Shown here: positions 42,114 through 53,911 of the stretch, one piece after another
Layout: each line of letters begins with the position of its first letter
Numbering within the stretch: position 1 is the stretch's first letter
Assembly (NCBI GenBank): GCA_949752735.1
Contig: OX457037.1
Coordinates: forward strand, 13,930,432-13,994,431
Source: Lumbricus terrestris
Lineage: Eukaryota > Annelida > Clitellata > Crassiclitellata > Lumbricidae
Length of the DNA: 64,000 nucleotides
Direction: 5' to 3'
The notes under the pieces: model-generated
Databases searched by the model: none
What the model was told of the DNA's origin: nothing
The model's input: only the letters and a program-made list of their open reading frames with translations
Program-made: the position numbers and the translations under genes

Positions 42114-43845
42114 AGCAAGAACCACGTCTCTGCACTTGCGTTGGTTTTTGCCTAGTCTTATATTTACATGGGATTGCTGACAGTAAAAGAGGTGTGTAAG
42201 AGACATCTCTGCAATAATCTTCCGTTTGAAATAATAATGCCTGGTAGCTGTACAGACTGGTTTCGCTGCTGTGCAAACTGGTTTTATTATTTGTAAACTT
42301 GTTTAGTATGTCTTAAAATGTTACCTGAGTACGGTATAAATTGGTTTTACAACTGTACAAACTGGTTTCATATCGTTTGAAATAATGTCTGATAACTAGA
42401 TAGACCAGCTTCACAGTTGTTCAAACTGGTTTCGTATCTCTAGAATGATGCCTGATGCCACAAACTGGTTTCACATCTCTGCAAGTTGGTTTAGTATCTT
42501 TAAGAAATATCTGTTAGTTGTACAAACTGGTTTCGCAGCAGTACAAACGTTTTTGTATCTTTTAGAAATAATGTCTGTTGGCTGTAAAACTGATTTCACA
42601 CTGTACAAACTGGTTGTATAGTTTGCAAATTGGTTTCCTATCTTTTAGAATGTTGCCTTAGAGCTGTACACACTGGCTTCATAGCAGTACAACAGTACTG
42701 GTTTCATATCTTTCAAAATGGTTCCTGATTGCTGTGCAAACTCTTTTAGCAGCTGTACAGACTGGTTTCTTATCTTTAGAATAATGGTTTCTTATCTTTA
42801 GAATAATGCCTGATACCTGTACAAACTGGTTTTACAATCGTACAAACTTGTTTCACACAATGTGCAAACTGGATTCGTATCTTTTAAAATATTGTCCTAT
42901 ATATGTACAAACTGGTTTCAAATTTTCACAAACTGGTTTCTTATCTTAAAAAATAATGCCTGACAGCTGTACAAACTGGCTTCGTTGCTGTAAAACTGGT
43001 TTTATTGTTGTGCAAACTGGTTTCGTATCTTCGGATTTGTTGTCTGAGGGATGTTCAAACTGGTTTCACAGAAATACAACTGGTTTCTTTTCTTTAGAAT
43101 GATGCCTGATAGCTGCACAAACTGGTTTTATACTGTACAAATTGGTTTCAAATCTTTCAAAATGATGCCCGATAGCTGGTGCAATCCGATTTTTGCAGCT
43201 GTACAAACTGGTTTGGTCTTTTAAAACTATCTCTAATAGTGGTGAAACTCGTTTCACGGTTGTACACACTGGTCCCACGGATGCACAAGCTGGTTTCATA
43301 TTATTTAAAATGCTTGATTGCTGAACAAACTGGTTTCACAGCTACAAAATCTGGTGTCTTATCTTTTAATATTATGTTTGGTGGCTGTAAAACTGGTTAA
43401 CACCGTTGTACAGACTGGTGTCGTGGATTTAAAATAATGCATGATAGCTGTACAAACTGGTTTCACAACTGTACAAACTGGTCTTATAGTTGTAAAACTG
43501 GTGTCGACTCTTAAAATAATAATAATACCAGATTTAAGTGTGTGTAAATTTCTGAATTGCTCCTCAATTTTACACGATTTTATGCATATACGTTGTTTTT
43601 GCCATTTATGGGTCACAATCGCCGGTATGTAATAGCCTACTAAGCAAGAACACACTAACTGACATTTTCCATATTTACGATCAAAAATATTTAAAATAAT
43701 TTTTTCCATGAAAATGGTTGCTTTTTTTCTACATTTATTAGTTTAAAGCAGGAAAGAATTAAAATATTTTTTCCACTTGGCAGAAAATAATCTAGTCTTT
43801 AGCGTTTATCTCAGAACTAGATTTTGCAGATACGTGGTTCTTGCT
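42114..43845. mobile_element. TA-flanked element filled with a 60-bp minisatellite
   Basis: The ends AGCAAGAACCACGTCTCTGCA and (right, reverse complement) AGCAAGAACCACGTATCTGC, flanked by TA on both sides (42112-42113, 43846-43847), suggest a Tc1/mariner-type MITE. Between about 42230 and 43515 lie some twenty diverged units centred on ctgtacaaactggtttc, with a spacer cgtatcttttagaataatgcctgatag. There is no transposase. Confidence 0.65.
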
Positions 43846-43859
43846 TATGACGGCAGAAT

Positions 43860-44820
43860 AGGGATAAACAGTGTGACTATGTGTATGTGTGACTATTCCC
43901 GTTTACCACCAGTGTTCGCACTTGTTCTCAGTCAGGCTCATGTTACATGCTGGGCCATAAAGGCTGAACTCAACCCGTTAATTCAACTGAATCAATTGTA
44001 CATTAGGGTGGTACGAATGTAATGGATAAAACACTTTGTCTTGAATTACTGTCCGTAATAGCGGGAGAAAGTTGCCAAATGGTATTATAAGCACACATCA
44101 ATTATTTGGTAATTATTGTGCAACATCTCGAGGGTCCCAAAAGACTGTGAAGTTTGCTATAGGGGGGCCTTTATATTGGGATTGGAAATTTATGGGTAAT
44201 CGTGAATCATCATAGCCTACGTGACAACGTTTTGCATTACAAGTTTAACGCATTAACAAATTATTGAGCATATTTTTATGCATAACTCATGTGCACATAT
44301 ATTACGTGCATTTACAACAACGTTTAAGCAACATGACACGATAATCGATTTTTTAATGTTGTCATTATCCATCGAGATTATAAAACCATGTTGCGATTTT
44401 TCTCAACAAAACCGCTGCTGACGATTCCTAACTAACTCGACCCTGCGTTCTACAGCCCGCGTATAATAAGGAAAGTAACCAAACTTAGGAAAGTTAGCGA
44501 GTCACAGAATATAATTCACTGGTCAATAAACATTTTGCTACATTTAGAACTGTACGGTGTACGTTACTAAATTTGGTGTGCTGATTCCAAATCAGAAATC
44601 CGTTTTTGTTCATCACGTCCAGATTTTTAGTTAGGCTATGAGGCTTTTCATGTTTTCGTAATTGTAATTAGCCTAATTGAATTATGTTGTAGTGAGTCAT
44701 TTGTTCTTAGTTGCTGCTTAACACGACGCTGTAGTTTGACTCTACTCGTTGAATAATTCAAATTAAACCATGTCTGCAGGTTTGTTTCTGATAAAAGGAC
44801 TTACTAACCATCGACAATTA
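43860..44820. other. No supported feature
   Basis: This is AT-rich non-coding DNA. The word cattagggtggtacg at 43993 resembles a TAGGGTGG hAT terminus but has no partner. Confidence 0.3.
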
Positions 44821-44826
44821 CAATTA

Positions 44827-45030
44827 TGAGCAGAAGAAGTTGTGTTAATGACCCTAACAATTTCTGTTACATTTGCGGACAAATCGGGTCACTTCAATAC
44901 ACACGACCAGCGACAGAATCTTACACGAAGGCTCAAAACTGCATGCAAGCATTACTTTGGCTGTCAAGTCGGTGACCAAGAAAAGTCATGGGCCCTCGTG
45001 TGTGCTGTACTATTTGCTATTCAGGACTAA
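44827..45030 (+). pseudogene. Cys-rich N-terminal module of a mobile-element protein, broken
   Basis: From ATG 44827 the frame reads MSRRSCVNDPNNFCYICGQ, then shifts, and a second frame continues LTRRLKTACKHYFGCQVGDQEKSWA before shifting again into VCCT. The order CYxCG, LKKAYxxYFGCKVGDQDKxWAPHxCC is known to me from uncharacterised, often transposon-associated invertebrate proteins. It is a decayed fragment. A MITE-like sequence (cataggcgtaggagacgggg) abuts at 45039. Confidence 0.5.
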
Positions 45031-45761
45031 CACAGTCATAGGCGTAGGAGACGGGGGTCCAGAGGGGCAAATGCCCCCCCCAATTTTGGGCAAGTTATGT
45101 TTTTCTTGCAAGAAAACCCGGAAATATATTAAACAAACTATACTTGAAGTTCAGCGCTCATTGTCACACCACATTTTTTCCCAGTTCCGATTTGCCCGCA
45201 TCGTGTTAGATACGCTATTAGCTCGCAGCCACCATGGATAGGGATAACAAAAATCCGCGAAAAAGTTCTGACTTCACGGACACGGTAGCATTTTGTAAAT
45301 AATGGCTTATATCGCTGAAAATTCACGAACCGAAATTTGACCGATATTCGGGGAATTCACAGCATTCAAGCCAACTGTTACAGATCACGGAATTCACTGT
45401 TTGAATGACATCGGAAAATTCTACTAGCGATGGAGCAAGATAGACACGTTAATCTTGCGACCATCAAATTGAACGTGCAGCTATAAAGGCCCTAGGCAAA
45501 CATGTTCTGCAGCTGCAGACATAGACCTACACCGGTCCGTTATTGAGTCTTTTAGAAGGCTCAACCAGGGCCAATGAGAGAAATTCCTGGCCCCTAGGCA
45601 GAGCTTTCACTGGTCCCTAAACTAACTTAAGGCTAGGCCTGTATGAGGACAAAATTCAGAAACGAATTTAAAATAATAAAAGTTCGGGACGATGTAATGG
45701 CGGCAAGTGGCCCACTTTTATTATAGTTTGTATACGCTTAGTTGGGTGTATTAACTATACT

Positions 45762-45980
45762 CGAGTCGATCATAACTCGGCCAAGTCGAGTCGATCGAAA
45801 AATCGTCGACTCGATCGACTTGCAAGTCGAGTCGATCGTGAGTCTTGCCAAGTCGAGTCGATCGAAAAATCGTCGACTCGATCGACTTGCAAATCGAGTC
45901 GACCGTGAGTCTTGCCAAATCGAGTTGATCGAAAAATCGTCGACTTGCAAGTCGAGTCGATCGTTGTTTCATCGACTCGA
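45762..45980. repeat. Palindromic satellite of (aag)tcgagtcgatcg units
   Basis: About three units of 70-72 bp each contain gccaagtcgagtcgatcgaa, aaatcgtcgactcgatcgac and ttgcaagtcg. The unit is itself largely self-complementary around cgatcg and gtcgac, so both strands read alike and give similar open frames on both strands, which are artefacts. Confidence 0.85.
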
Positions 45981-46504
45981 CTTAGAAATATTTTACATAG
46001 TAAATATTTTACTTATTCTACTATTTCTTGAAGACCCAAAGTGACCTAGATGATATAAGCTTAATGACGTAATTCAGTTTTGCATACAAGTACCGCAAAT
46101 GAACCTTTTGGCAGTGTTGGCGATTTCGTGTTAGTGGAAATGTGAAAGTGGACTATAGACGCACGTTTTCGATTTGAATTGAACGAGTGCAGGGACGGAT
46201 ACAGAAATTTTGGAAGGGAGACCAAAACCTTGGGTCTGGAGCCGACAATATTCGGCCGAAATTTTTTTTCCTTCGCCCAAAAAACTTCTAAAAACCCGTG
46301 GCAACTCAGGTTGTTTAAAATCTGATTACTTTTTCAGTCATGTGCTACTTTCTCATCTTCCTGTTCCCGTTGCGTTGATTTACAGCTTCCTGAAACCTGA
46401 TGGGGAGGGGTACTTCTTTGCAAATCTCTTAATGGAGTGGGGACATGTCCGGATTGCCTCCATTGGATCCGCTCCTGAATGAGCATGATACAGATTATTA
46501 ATGG

Positions 46505-46930
46505 GCCTGTATATATGAAAAAACCGAAGTTGGAGGCTCGAAAAAACCCAAGAAAACCCAAGTTCAGCAAATCTTTTAAAAATGTCAAGAATTTTCCCGT
46601 CCAGAAATTCTTTTTTCAGTCATCCGGCACAAATCTGTCAAAAAATGTCTAAAATTTCCCGTCCGAAATTTCTGATGATTTTTTCTGATGACTTTTTTTA
46701 GTCATCCGCCACAAATCTTTCGAAAAAAGTTAAAAATTTGCCGAAAATGTCCAAAATTTACCGAAAAAAATTCAAAATGCACCGAAAATGTCCAAAATTT
46801 CCCGTTTTCTTCCGTCAAAAATAACCCAAGCAAAAAACCCAAGTTTCTCCAGAAAAAACCCAATTTCCCAAGTTCGGATCGAAAAACCCAAGATCTTGTG
46901 AAAAAACCGATTGAGTGGCAACGCTGTGCG
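46505..46930. repeat. MITE-like block with the tagtcatccg module
   Basis: Units ttcagtcatccggcacaaatctgtc and ttagtcatccgccacaaatc alternate with cgaaaatgtccaaaatttcc and caagaaaacccaagtt. They match the AT-rich module of the MITEs at 25063 and 36626 and the aaaagccaaga repeats of 41305. The ends are not defined. The stretch 45990-46500 before it holds no gene. Confidence 0.45.
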
Positions 46931-47049
46931 TGATCAGCCTTAGTCGTGTAAGCAGTTGACGTTGGGTTTTACCACGCCAAGTTTAGTTAGACCACGCCCA
47001 CTTTGGTCTCGGCCTAAATAGGCTGTTGCCTAGGCCATGTCCGTGCACA

Positions 47050-47310
47050 CCGTTTTTTGACGGCTTCCAGTCCCGGACTTCGTAGGCCGGACTTGGCTTC
47101 TAGTCTGGACCAGAGATCCGACAGCTCCATACACGCGGCCCTTAAGCTCAATCGGGTCTTGGTCTGAGGTATCTCTGCAATTTCATGCATCTTTGTCTCA
47201 TCTCAAATCCTGTCTTTCTCTCGGCGCTGCTCGCAATGCATGGGGAGGGACTTCTAAAAGACTCTTGCTGAGAGAAGCGCTATATAAATGGTCAAATGTA
47301 ACAAAATACA
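47050..47310 (+). repeat. LINE/SINE 3' tail fragment
   Basis: It ends with cttctaaaagactcttgctg, agagaagcgctatataaatg and gtcaaatgta, the same type of 3' end as the L2-like LINE at 57110-57165. No reading frame is left. Confidence 0.45.
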
Positions 47311-47794
47311 ACAAAATAGAAGCATGCTGTTATAGATGAAGATTATTCCAGCCGTCATATGAGGCAACAATAGTAAGGAATAAACAGAACTTATTTTTTT
47401 TAAATGCCCATGAACAGAACAGTTTCTCATATTTTAGTACACACGTTTTATGATATCGTTTTGGACCCTCAAGATGTTCTAAAAATCCAAAAACAATTTT
47501 ACAGTCATTTACGTATACAAAATGCAACTTTTCCTCGCTTTTAATTACTGATATTAAGAAAAAATTTCCATCCACCCTATTCGACATCCAGAAAGCATCC
47601 GTCTTGGAATAATAACCAACAACCTCGAAAGCATATCCCAGTGTTAGGACCACGCAGAATCTTGCAATCGAGAAATGTAGGCCTATGTCAGAAGGACACA
47701 GTAAACGTCAATTTTCTATTCCAGAATTTTTCTCCAAAAAATTATATCAATCTGATTGATTGGCAATATGTAAAAGCTACAGAACCATGGTCAT

Positions 47795-49776
47795 TAGGGT
47801 TGTCCAGAAAAATAAAAAGTTTAAGAAAACACCCAAAGTGAAGTTTTTCCCATGATTTTATTCATGTGTGGCCTACAGATATTTTTTGCAGAATTTAAGA
47901 ATGTCATCCTGAGGTCCCTCATGGTCCCTGAACTTAGGGACCGATTTTGATAGAAATCGCACTGTATTTTCAATACGAACAACTTATAGCGAAGCATATA
48001 GGACTCACAGTTGCACTATTAGACACCAAACTGATATAATTTTCATTACTCTTGACTAATCAGCAATAAAACAAGTTGAAATGTAGGCCTATATGAGCAA
48101 TATAAGGGGCCACCCATAAATGACGTCACGCAATTTAGGACGATTTTTGACCCCGAATCCCCTCGTTACACGTCGTGAATGCCTTGACGTAGTGCCTATA
48201 TTCTTAAAGATGTCGACTCTGCAACAGCACCCAGACTATGATCACAGGACACTATTCGTACTGCCTTGCTTAACAGTCTTCTTGTCAAAAGCTTGCTATA
48301 GCTTCATGATTGTGCTCTTCGACATCCTGTAAAGGCCATGGTGGATCTTTGTTCAGGAGCGGTCTTAATAATGGTTGCGAAGTTCACGCTCAGCTGTGTC
48401 CTTTACAACTTTGACAGCACGAAACAATTTCTCAACTGAGAGGTATGTTTGGTCACATGACCATTGATTGGCTGGCTTAACTATAGCCAGTCATTGCTGA
48501 TATCCAACAGTCAGAACAGAGTGTTTGTCTCTGGGTCAGTTAAGTTCGTTAAGGTTGTATCGTGAGCAACTTGTTTGAAGGCAGGACCTATCGAAACTTG
48601 TAGATGGTCTCAGGCATGCAGTGGTGTTACTGACAATCGAGTCGCTAATTCTTGTTATCATTGGGTTTTTGCTCAAAAGTACACATGGAACAATTTCTTT
48701 CATGAGGTACCACCAGTGTGAAAATTGTGGACAAATAGCGGTGTGGGTTGGCCTATGATCCACTAGGAATTGGTTTGTGAAAAACATACTCTACTATGGG
48801 TCTGTAGGAAAGACTGGAGGGTTGAAACCCCCAACCACCCTGGAGATTCTTGCCCTGGGTACCATCGGTGGTTGCCAAGTTAATCAATTTCAGTATTGGC
48901 AACTGACATTATCAACTTCACTAAAATCAATCATGTCATGGACAAAGCGGGAGATCATCTTGCTGGAGCATTAGCAAACGACACAGCAGAGCGTGGACTG
49001 AAGCTTATATCATACTTCGCAACCATTATTACCGCCGAACCTGAACAGAGATCCTCCATGGCCTTTGCACGGTGACAAAGAGCACATGAAGCCATAACAA
49101 GCTTTTGACAAGAATACATTAAGCAAGACACTACGAATAAATCTGGGTGCTGTTGCAGAGTCGACATCTTTAAGAATATAGGCACTATGTCAAGGCATTC
49201 ACAACAGTCGCATTAATTACTAACATTATGTGAAAAATAGAGATGTGAACCATATGATGTGATGTCTGCGGTGGGTGCGTATTGGTATTTCATTGGGGAC
49301 CATCCATAAATGACGTCACGCACCTCGGGGAGAGGCCGGGACACTCATCTGTGACTATTTGTGACAGTTTCTTACCAGATATCGTATGAATTTTGTGACG
49401 ACGTGTAACGAGGGGATTCGGGGTCAAAAATCGTCCTAAATTGCGTGACGTCATTTATGGACGGCCCCTTACATTGCTCATATAGTACATTTTAACTTGT
49501 TTTATTGCTGATTAGTCAAGAGTAATGAAAATTATATCAGTTTGGTGTCTAATAGTGCAACTGTGAGTCCTATATGCTTCGCTATAAGTTGTTCGTATTG
49601 AAAATACAGTGCGATTTCTATCAAAATCGGTCCCTAAGTTCAGGGGCCATGAGGGACCTCAGGATGACATTTTAAAATTCTGCAAAAAATATCTGTAGGC
49701 CACACATGAATAAAATCATGGGAAAAACTTCACTTTGGGTGTTTTCTTAAACTTTTTATTTTTCTGGACAACCCTA
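47795..49776. mobile_element. hAT-type foldback element with a mirrored passenger MITE
   Basis: A perfect 8-bp duplication ATGGTCAT (47787-47794, 49777-49784) flanks ends TAGGGTTGTCCAGAAAAA. The arms (47795 to about 48380 and about 48985 to 49776) are inverted copies. The termini resemble the element at 4076-6401 (TAGGGTGTCCCAG). Each arm carries, at the mirrored place, a MITE with end GGGGCC.TCCATAAATGACG (48106 and 49295-49468). The left-arm copy has lost about 250 bp including the second MITE end. No transposase is readable in the 0.6 kb centre. Confidence 0.85.
49295..49468. mobile_element. Small MITE, GGGGNCCATCCATAAATGACG ends
   Basis: The inverted ends ggggaccatccataaatgac and (reverse complement) ggggccgtccataaatgacg, each followed by gtcacgca, enclose 174 bp. 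It lies in the right arm of the hAT element; a copy with only one end is in the left arm at 48106-48176. The superfamily is not assigned. Confidence 0.7.
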
Positions 49777-50451
49777 ATGGTCATCATGTAAAATTTATTG
49801 CCATTATTGAATAGGCCTACGCGCCAATACTTGACCATCTAGAATTTCCGTCGCCCGCATAATCAGGTGGGTGCTCTTCAAACTTGTTACTGGGTCAACT
49901 GCAGTTGAGGTTTTACTAAATTTAAACATGGTTTCATCCTTGCCAGATTGGAAAACTAATGCCTTTCTTCAATGCCAGAGCAGAATTTCAACCGAAGCTA
50001 TAGAATAGGGTGGTTCTAAAAAATGAAAGTCATTAAATTTACTCTCCAACCAGTCATCTTGTGACGTCAGGTGCCAGTAGACCACGGTTTACAAATTTTT
50101 AAAATATTAATATTTACGACTTACGCAAAGCTGGCGAAGTTGTTACAATTTTTAACTGGTTTCCATGAAACTTATCATGACATTGCCACATGTCATGGTT
50201 ATGTTTGACGTAGTTGCATACAAGTAAACCATAAATTTTCAGGTATACAATACGATTAATTTCATAATATTTATAATATTTATAATATTAAATAGTATTG
50301 CCAAATTCATATCGGAATGTGTTATTTTATTTCGTTTTAAAAGAATTACTGCAAAACTTAGAAAATATTATGAACATTTAGCAGAGAACATTGTCATTTG
50401 CCAATGCATTAGTCCGTCATCCGATTTTGACCTAATAGGAAGCTTATAAGT

Positions 50452-53400
50452 AAGTAAGTAAGTAAGTATTTTCTTTATTACTCCACTTGCAAACGCACAA
50501 TGGGACACAGAACATCATTATAATACATAGAAGTAATAATAGGTAATAAAAATGTGCAAATTATAATCAAAAGTTAAATATAATATAATTACTAAACTAT
50601 CATCGACAAACAAGCTAACTATATAACATTCTGGTGATAAATCCCTTTGCAATCAACGAATCACAACGTGGTATTTCAAGATTGTGTGATCGGGGCCTAA
50701 GGGAGTAACCAGTTACACGTTCAGGTGGAAGAAGATAATGGAGGACATGCCCGGGGTCACAGAGGATAGAAGAAAAGAGGGATACATCTGCCTTAGAACA
50801 TAACATGTCAAAAGTAGGGGTGTTAGAAGGCAAAAAACCCTGTCTTATCAACTTTCTAATAATAGCGGACAGACGACTCCTCTGACCCTCATTTGCAAAA
50901 CTCCACCATGCTGGTGAAGAATAAAGCATTCGCGCAACAGTGGTGGAACGCACAACATCATGGAGTCGGCTGCCTGTCAAACCATGTGAAACAAGGACAC
51001 GAAGTGCATAAAATGACTGCTTTGCTTTACAGACAATGTTATCAATGTGCTCAGAAAAACCCAATCTATATGAAAGCGTAATACACAGAATAGGGTGGTC
51101 GTTAGAAATTAAAGTTTGAATTGAGTGTTCTCCAAGGCGCCATTTGGTTCCATTCTCTCCAGAAACATCACACAAAAAGTTGTAAGAGAAAATATTAATA
51201 TTTAGGACTAGCACAACGCCATCAAAGTTTTACCCTTATAATAGCAAGTATTCTAATGCTCAAAAGTAGCTATATGGTTGAAATCAACCAAGAATCTTCA
51301 TACCAGGAATTAATTCAACTACTTGTAGTTGGTCTACACTTAAACATAATGATGCTACTGTTATCGTAATCATAATCGTCAATTTATATAGCGCCACTTC
51401 AAGAGAAATTCCTCAATGTCAAGTAAACCTGTATAACACACCGCATCACAGATAACATCTATCATATCTTATGTCTTTGCAAATACTACCTGTTTTGCCT
51501 TGTTGTTGTGATTGATAATAATAGCTTATTGCTCTTAGACTGTTACAGCAAGAGAACAGTAATAGTATACAATTATAGGGATAAGTATAAAAAATTGTTG
51601 TTTCATGTGTCCTACGTGATTAATCTATTCTGCAAAATCGCCAACATTCTTAATGAGGTCTGATTTCTCAGAAATCTTTCTTTCTCTACCGCCATTGTTC
51701 ATGGGGTTACTTGGTACAAGAAACTGATGTAATATTAAAAGTAGCAACCCATTTTAGATGCGAATTTTTATCTCAGATTTAGGCTAATATGTTTTCTACC
51801 CGAGGCATTATTGCCCTGTCTCACAATTCAAATTGCATTTAGTGTTTGAATGGGTTTGAGCTATGGTGTAGTTTTCACGATACACTTCCCTCAAAGTGAA
51901 ATCTCGTGCATGTTAATAATAATAATATTCGTTTATTTATGTTGCCCCAAGAAGGTGTTCATCTGCCACAAAGAGAGTAGCAATGGGTGTTGTCTTGAGG
52001 GTACTATGCATATTCCCTTGGATTGGTTGGTCGTTTGAGATGTCCTGGTTGGTGGCCACTGTATTTCAGCTGGATCCATTGTTGTGGACGATGCCGAGAT
52101 TTTGAGTAGCACATAGCTTAGGCTATGTTTTTGACACCATCGCCTTTCATGCAAATTTATAATAGGTAGGGCAGTGTTATTTGTGTCCACTCTTGACAGC
52201 ACTTTCTGTGTCAGTTGTTTGACTCTGTGTTCATTCTTTCAACTCTAAACGTATCCTTTTAATGGGATAAATTCTATATTATGAAATGTGACAATGTGAG
52301 TAGGCTTCACCAGGCGCTCAATTATGATGCTCTCTTTAGAAGTTGTTTAAAAGCTGCTCTTTGACTCCTGTGTGGTAATAAGTAATTTCTATAAAAATTA
52401 ATATTAATAAAATTAATAAAAATTATGATCTCTATAATTTCAACATCTATTTTAATTCATTTCTTTATAGCAGCTCTTGATAAATTTTATATGTGATGCG
52501 CTTTGTCATTCTGCTCTGATTGCCACAATAAACGAAATATATCATCAGTATTTTTTCTCTATTTCAACTATTATTGAGGTCCTTTGTACGTGTGATATCA
52601 GAATTTGTGTTAAAGTTAAGCATGTAATAAAGAGCGTTTAATGTAACAAAGGATTTCTGTAGATAGAAATCAGACCTACGAAAAGAACATAACAATGTGG
52701 TGGCTTACTAGTATAGGTTTATGGTCATCGATCTCAGGGACTCACGCGTCAAATACTATTGTGATGTTCAAAATATATAATAAACCATTACCATTATTGT
52801 AGACGTTAGGCATACTTGTCAGTTGTGATTGAGTAAAATAATGTAGTCTTTCTGCTAAAATTAGTCACAGGTAAAACAATGTGACTAAATTATCCTTATA
52901 CTCAAAAAGACGATGATATTTCGTAAAATCCAAAACTTCAAACACGTTGTGCTAGTTCTAAATAATTTTCAATCGGCATAATTTTGAGGCTACAACAGTT
53001 TTTTACCAAGTGGCACCAAATGGTGGGTTGGAGAAAGAATGGAACTGAAGTTGAAAATTTGCCATTACAGATGCAACCACCCTAACACAAAACCTTGACT
53101 GCATTAACTCGTTCAATCCCTATAATGGGGGGGAGGGCAATCATAAGTTTTGGAACGGGGACGCCTAAAGATGACTTCACATGACTTGCTATGATTGAGG
53201 CGCAAGTTACAATTACTAGCCCACTCTGCAATGTGATTAAGTTCAGCATCAGTAGTGTCAATATTAGATGCAGGAATAATTAGGTAACAGTCATCAGCAT
53301 ATTTAAAAAGTCTATTACCTACAAACAGTAGCTTTAATCCAGAAATTAAGGAAAGAAAGTTGACTGGCCCAAGGCCAGACCCTTGAATAATGCTTGCATT

Positions 53401-53530
53401 AATGCACTTGAAAGAGGAGGTTATGCCACAGAACTTAGTGCAATGCACTCGGTTATGTAACAAAGCAAGAACCCAGTTATAAACAAAGTCAGGAATCGGC
53501 ATAGAGGCTAACTGTATGGCTGCAGTCTTT
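50452..53530 (-). pseudogene. Jockey/I-type LINE, split by a hAT insertion
   Basis: On the minus strand, 53502-53113 encodes a reverse-transcriptase part with IIQGSGLGPVNFLS, the catalytic KYADDCYLI and RLNHSKSCEVIF. After the hAT insertion, 51169-50615 continues with EHSIQTLISNDHP, SYRLGFSEHIDNIV, YALRVLVSHGL and ARMLYSSPAWWSFAN. This order is that of Jockey/I-type non-LTR elements. A C-run near 53125 causes a frameshift. The element is 5'-truncated near 53530 and ends in an ACTT-repeat tail at about 50450-50470. With E3 and one target duplication ignored, the two halves join without loss. Confidence 0.83.
51178..53084. mobile_element. hAT-type element E3 lacking its left terminus
   Basis: A perfect 8-bp duplication ACACAAAA (51170-51177, 53085-53092) flanks it. 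The right end is TAGGGTGGTTGCATCTGTAA (reverse complement), closely related to the E1 right end. The left side begins agttgtaagag, which corresponds to a point about 85 bp inside the terminal repeat, because ttaggactagcacaacg (left) pairs with the inverted tttagaactagcacaacg (right). So the outermost roughly 85 bp of the left arm are gone exactly at the insertion junction. Inside are an L2-type tail (51365-51410) and AT-rich DNA without a recognisable transposase. Confidence 0.75.
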
Positions 53531-53911
53531 GTTGACCCTTAGAACAGCTTCCTGTATAGTGTATACCTCTACAACCTGTAACAAGAACTGCCTTTGTTCA
53601 CCATTTCTTGTTAGACAAGAGTTAAATTCCTGCAGTGAGGTGACTCCTCTGTATCTCTGTCTCTCTTATACATCGTTAACCACTTAAACGGATTGAAGAA
53701 CCACATGGCTCTTTGTAGCGTTGGAATGAGCCCCCGCTCGCTGGGATCATGATGTAGAAAGTACTCAGTTTCAAAGTGTGGAAGAATGTCATGGGTGATT
53801 TTGTAACGAAATTGTAGAGTCCTGTTTTGTCACAGGTTCATGGAATGGTGGGATTCATTTCAATGATATTTGGGGCCATAACTGTGAGTCTCTTCTCATC
53901 TATTTAAACAC

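Noticed and set aside
46109..46925. A complete hAT element between CAGTGTTGGC (46114) and GTGGCAACGCTG (46925)
   Set aside because: The ends match only loosely and the flanking 8 bp on each side do not agree.
51083..51100. TAGGGTGGTC at 51091 as the left end of hAT E3
   Set aside because: It lies inside LINE coding sequence (SNDHPILC on the minus strand), and the target duplication places the E3 edge at 51177/51178.
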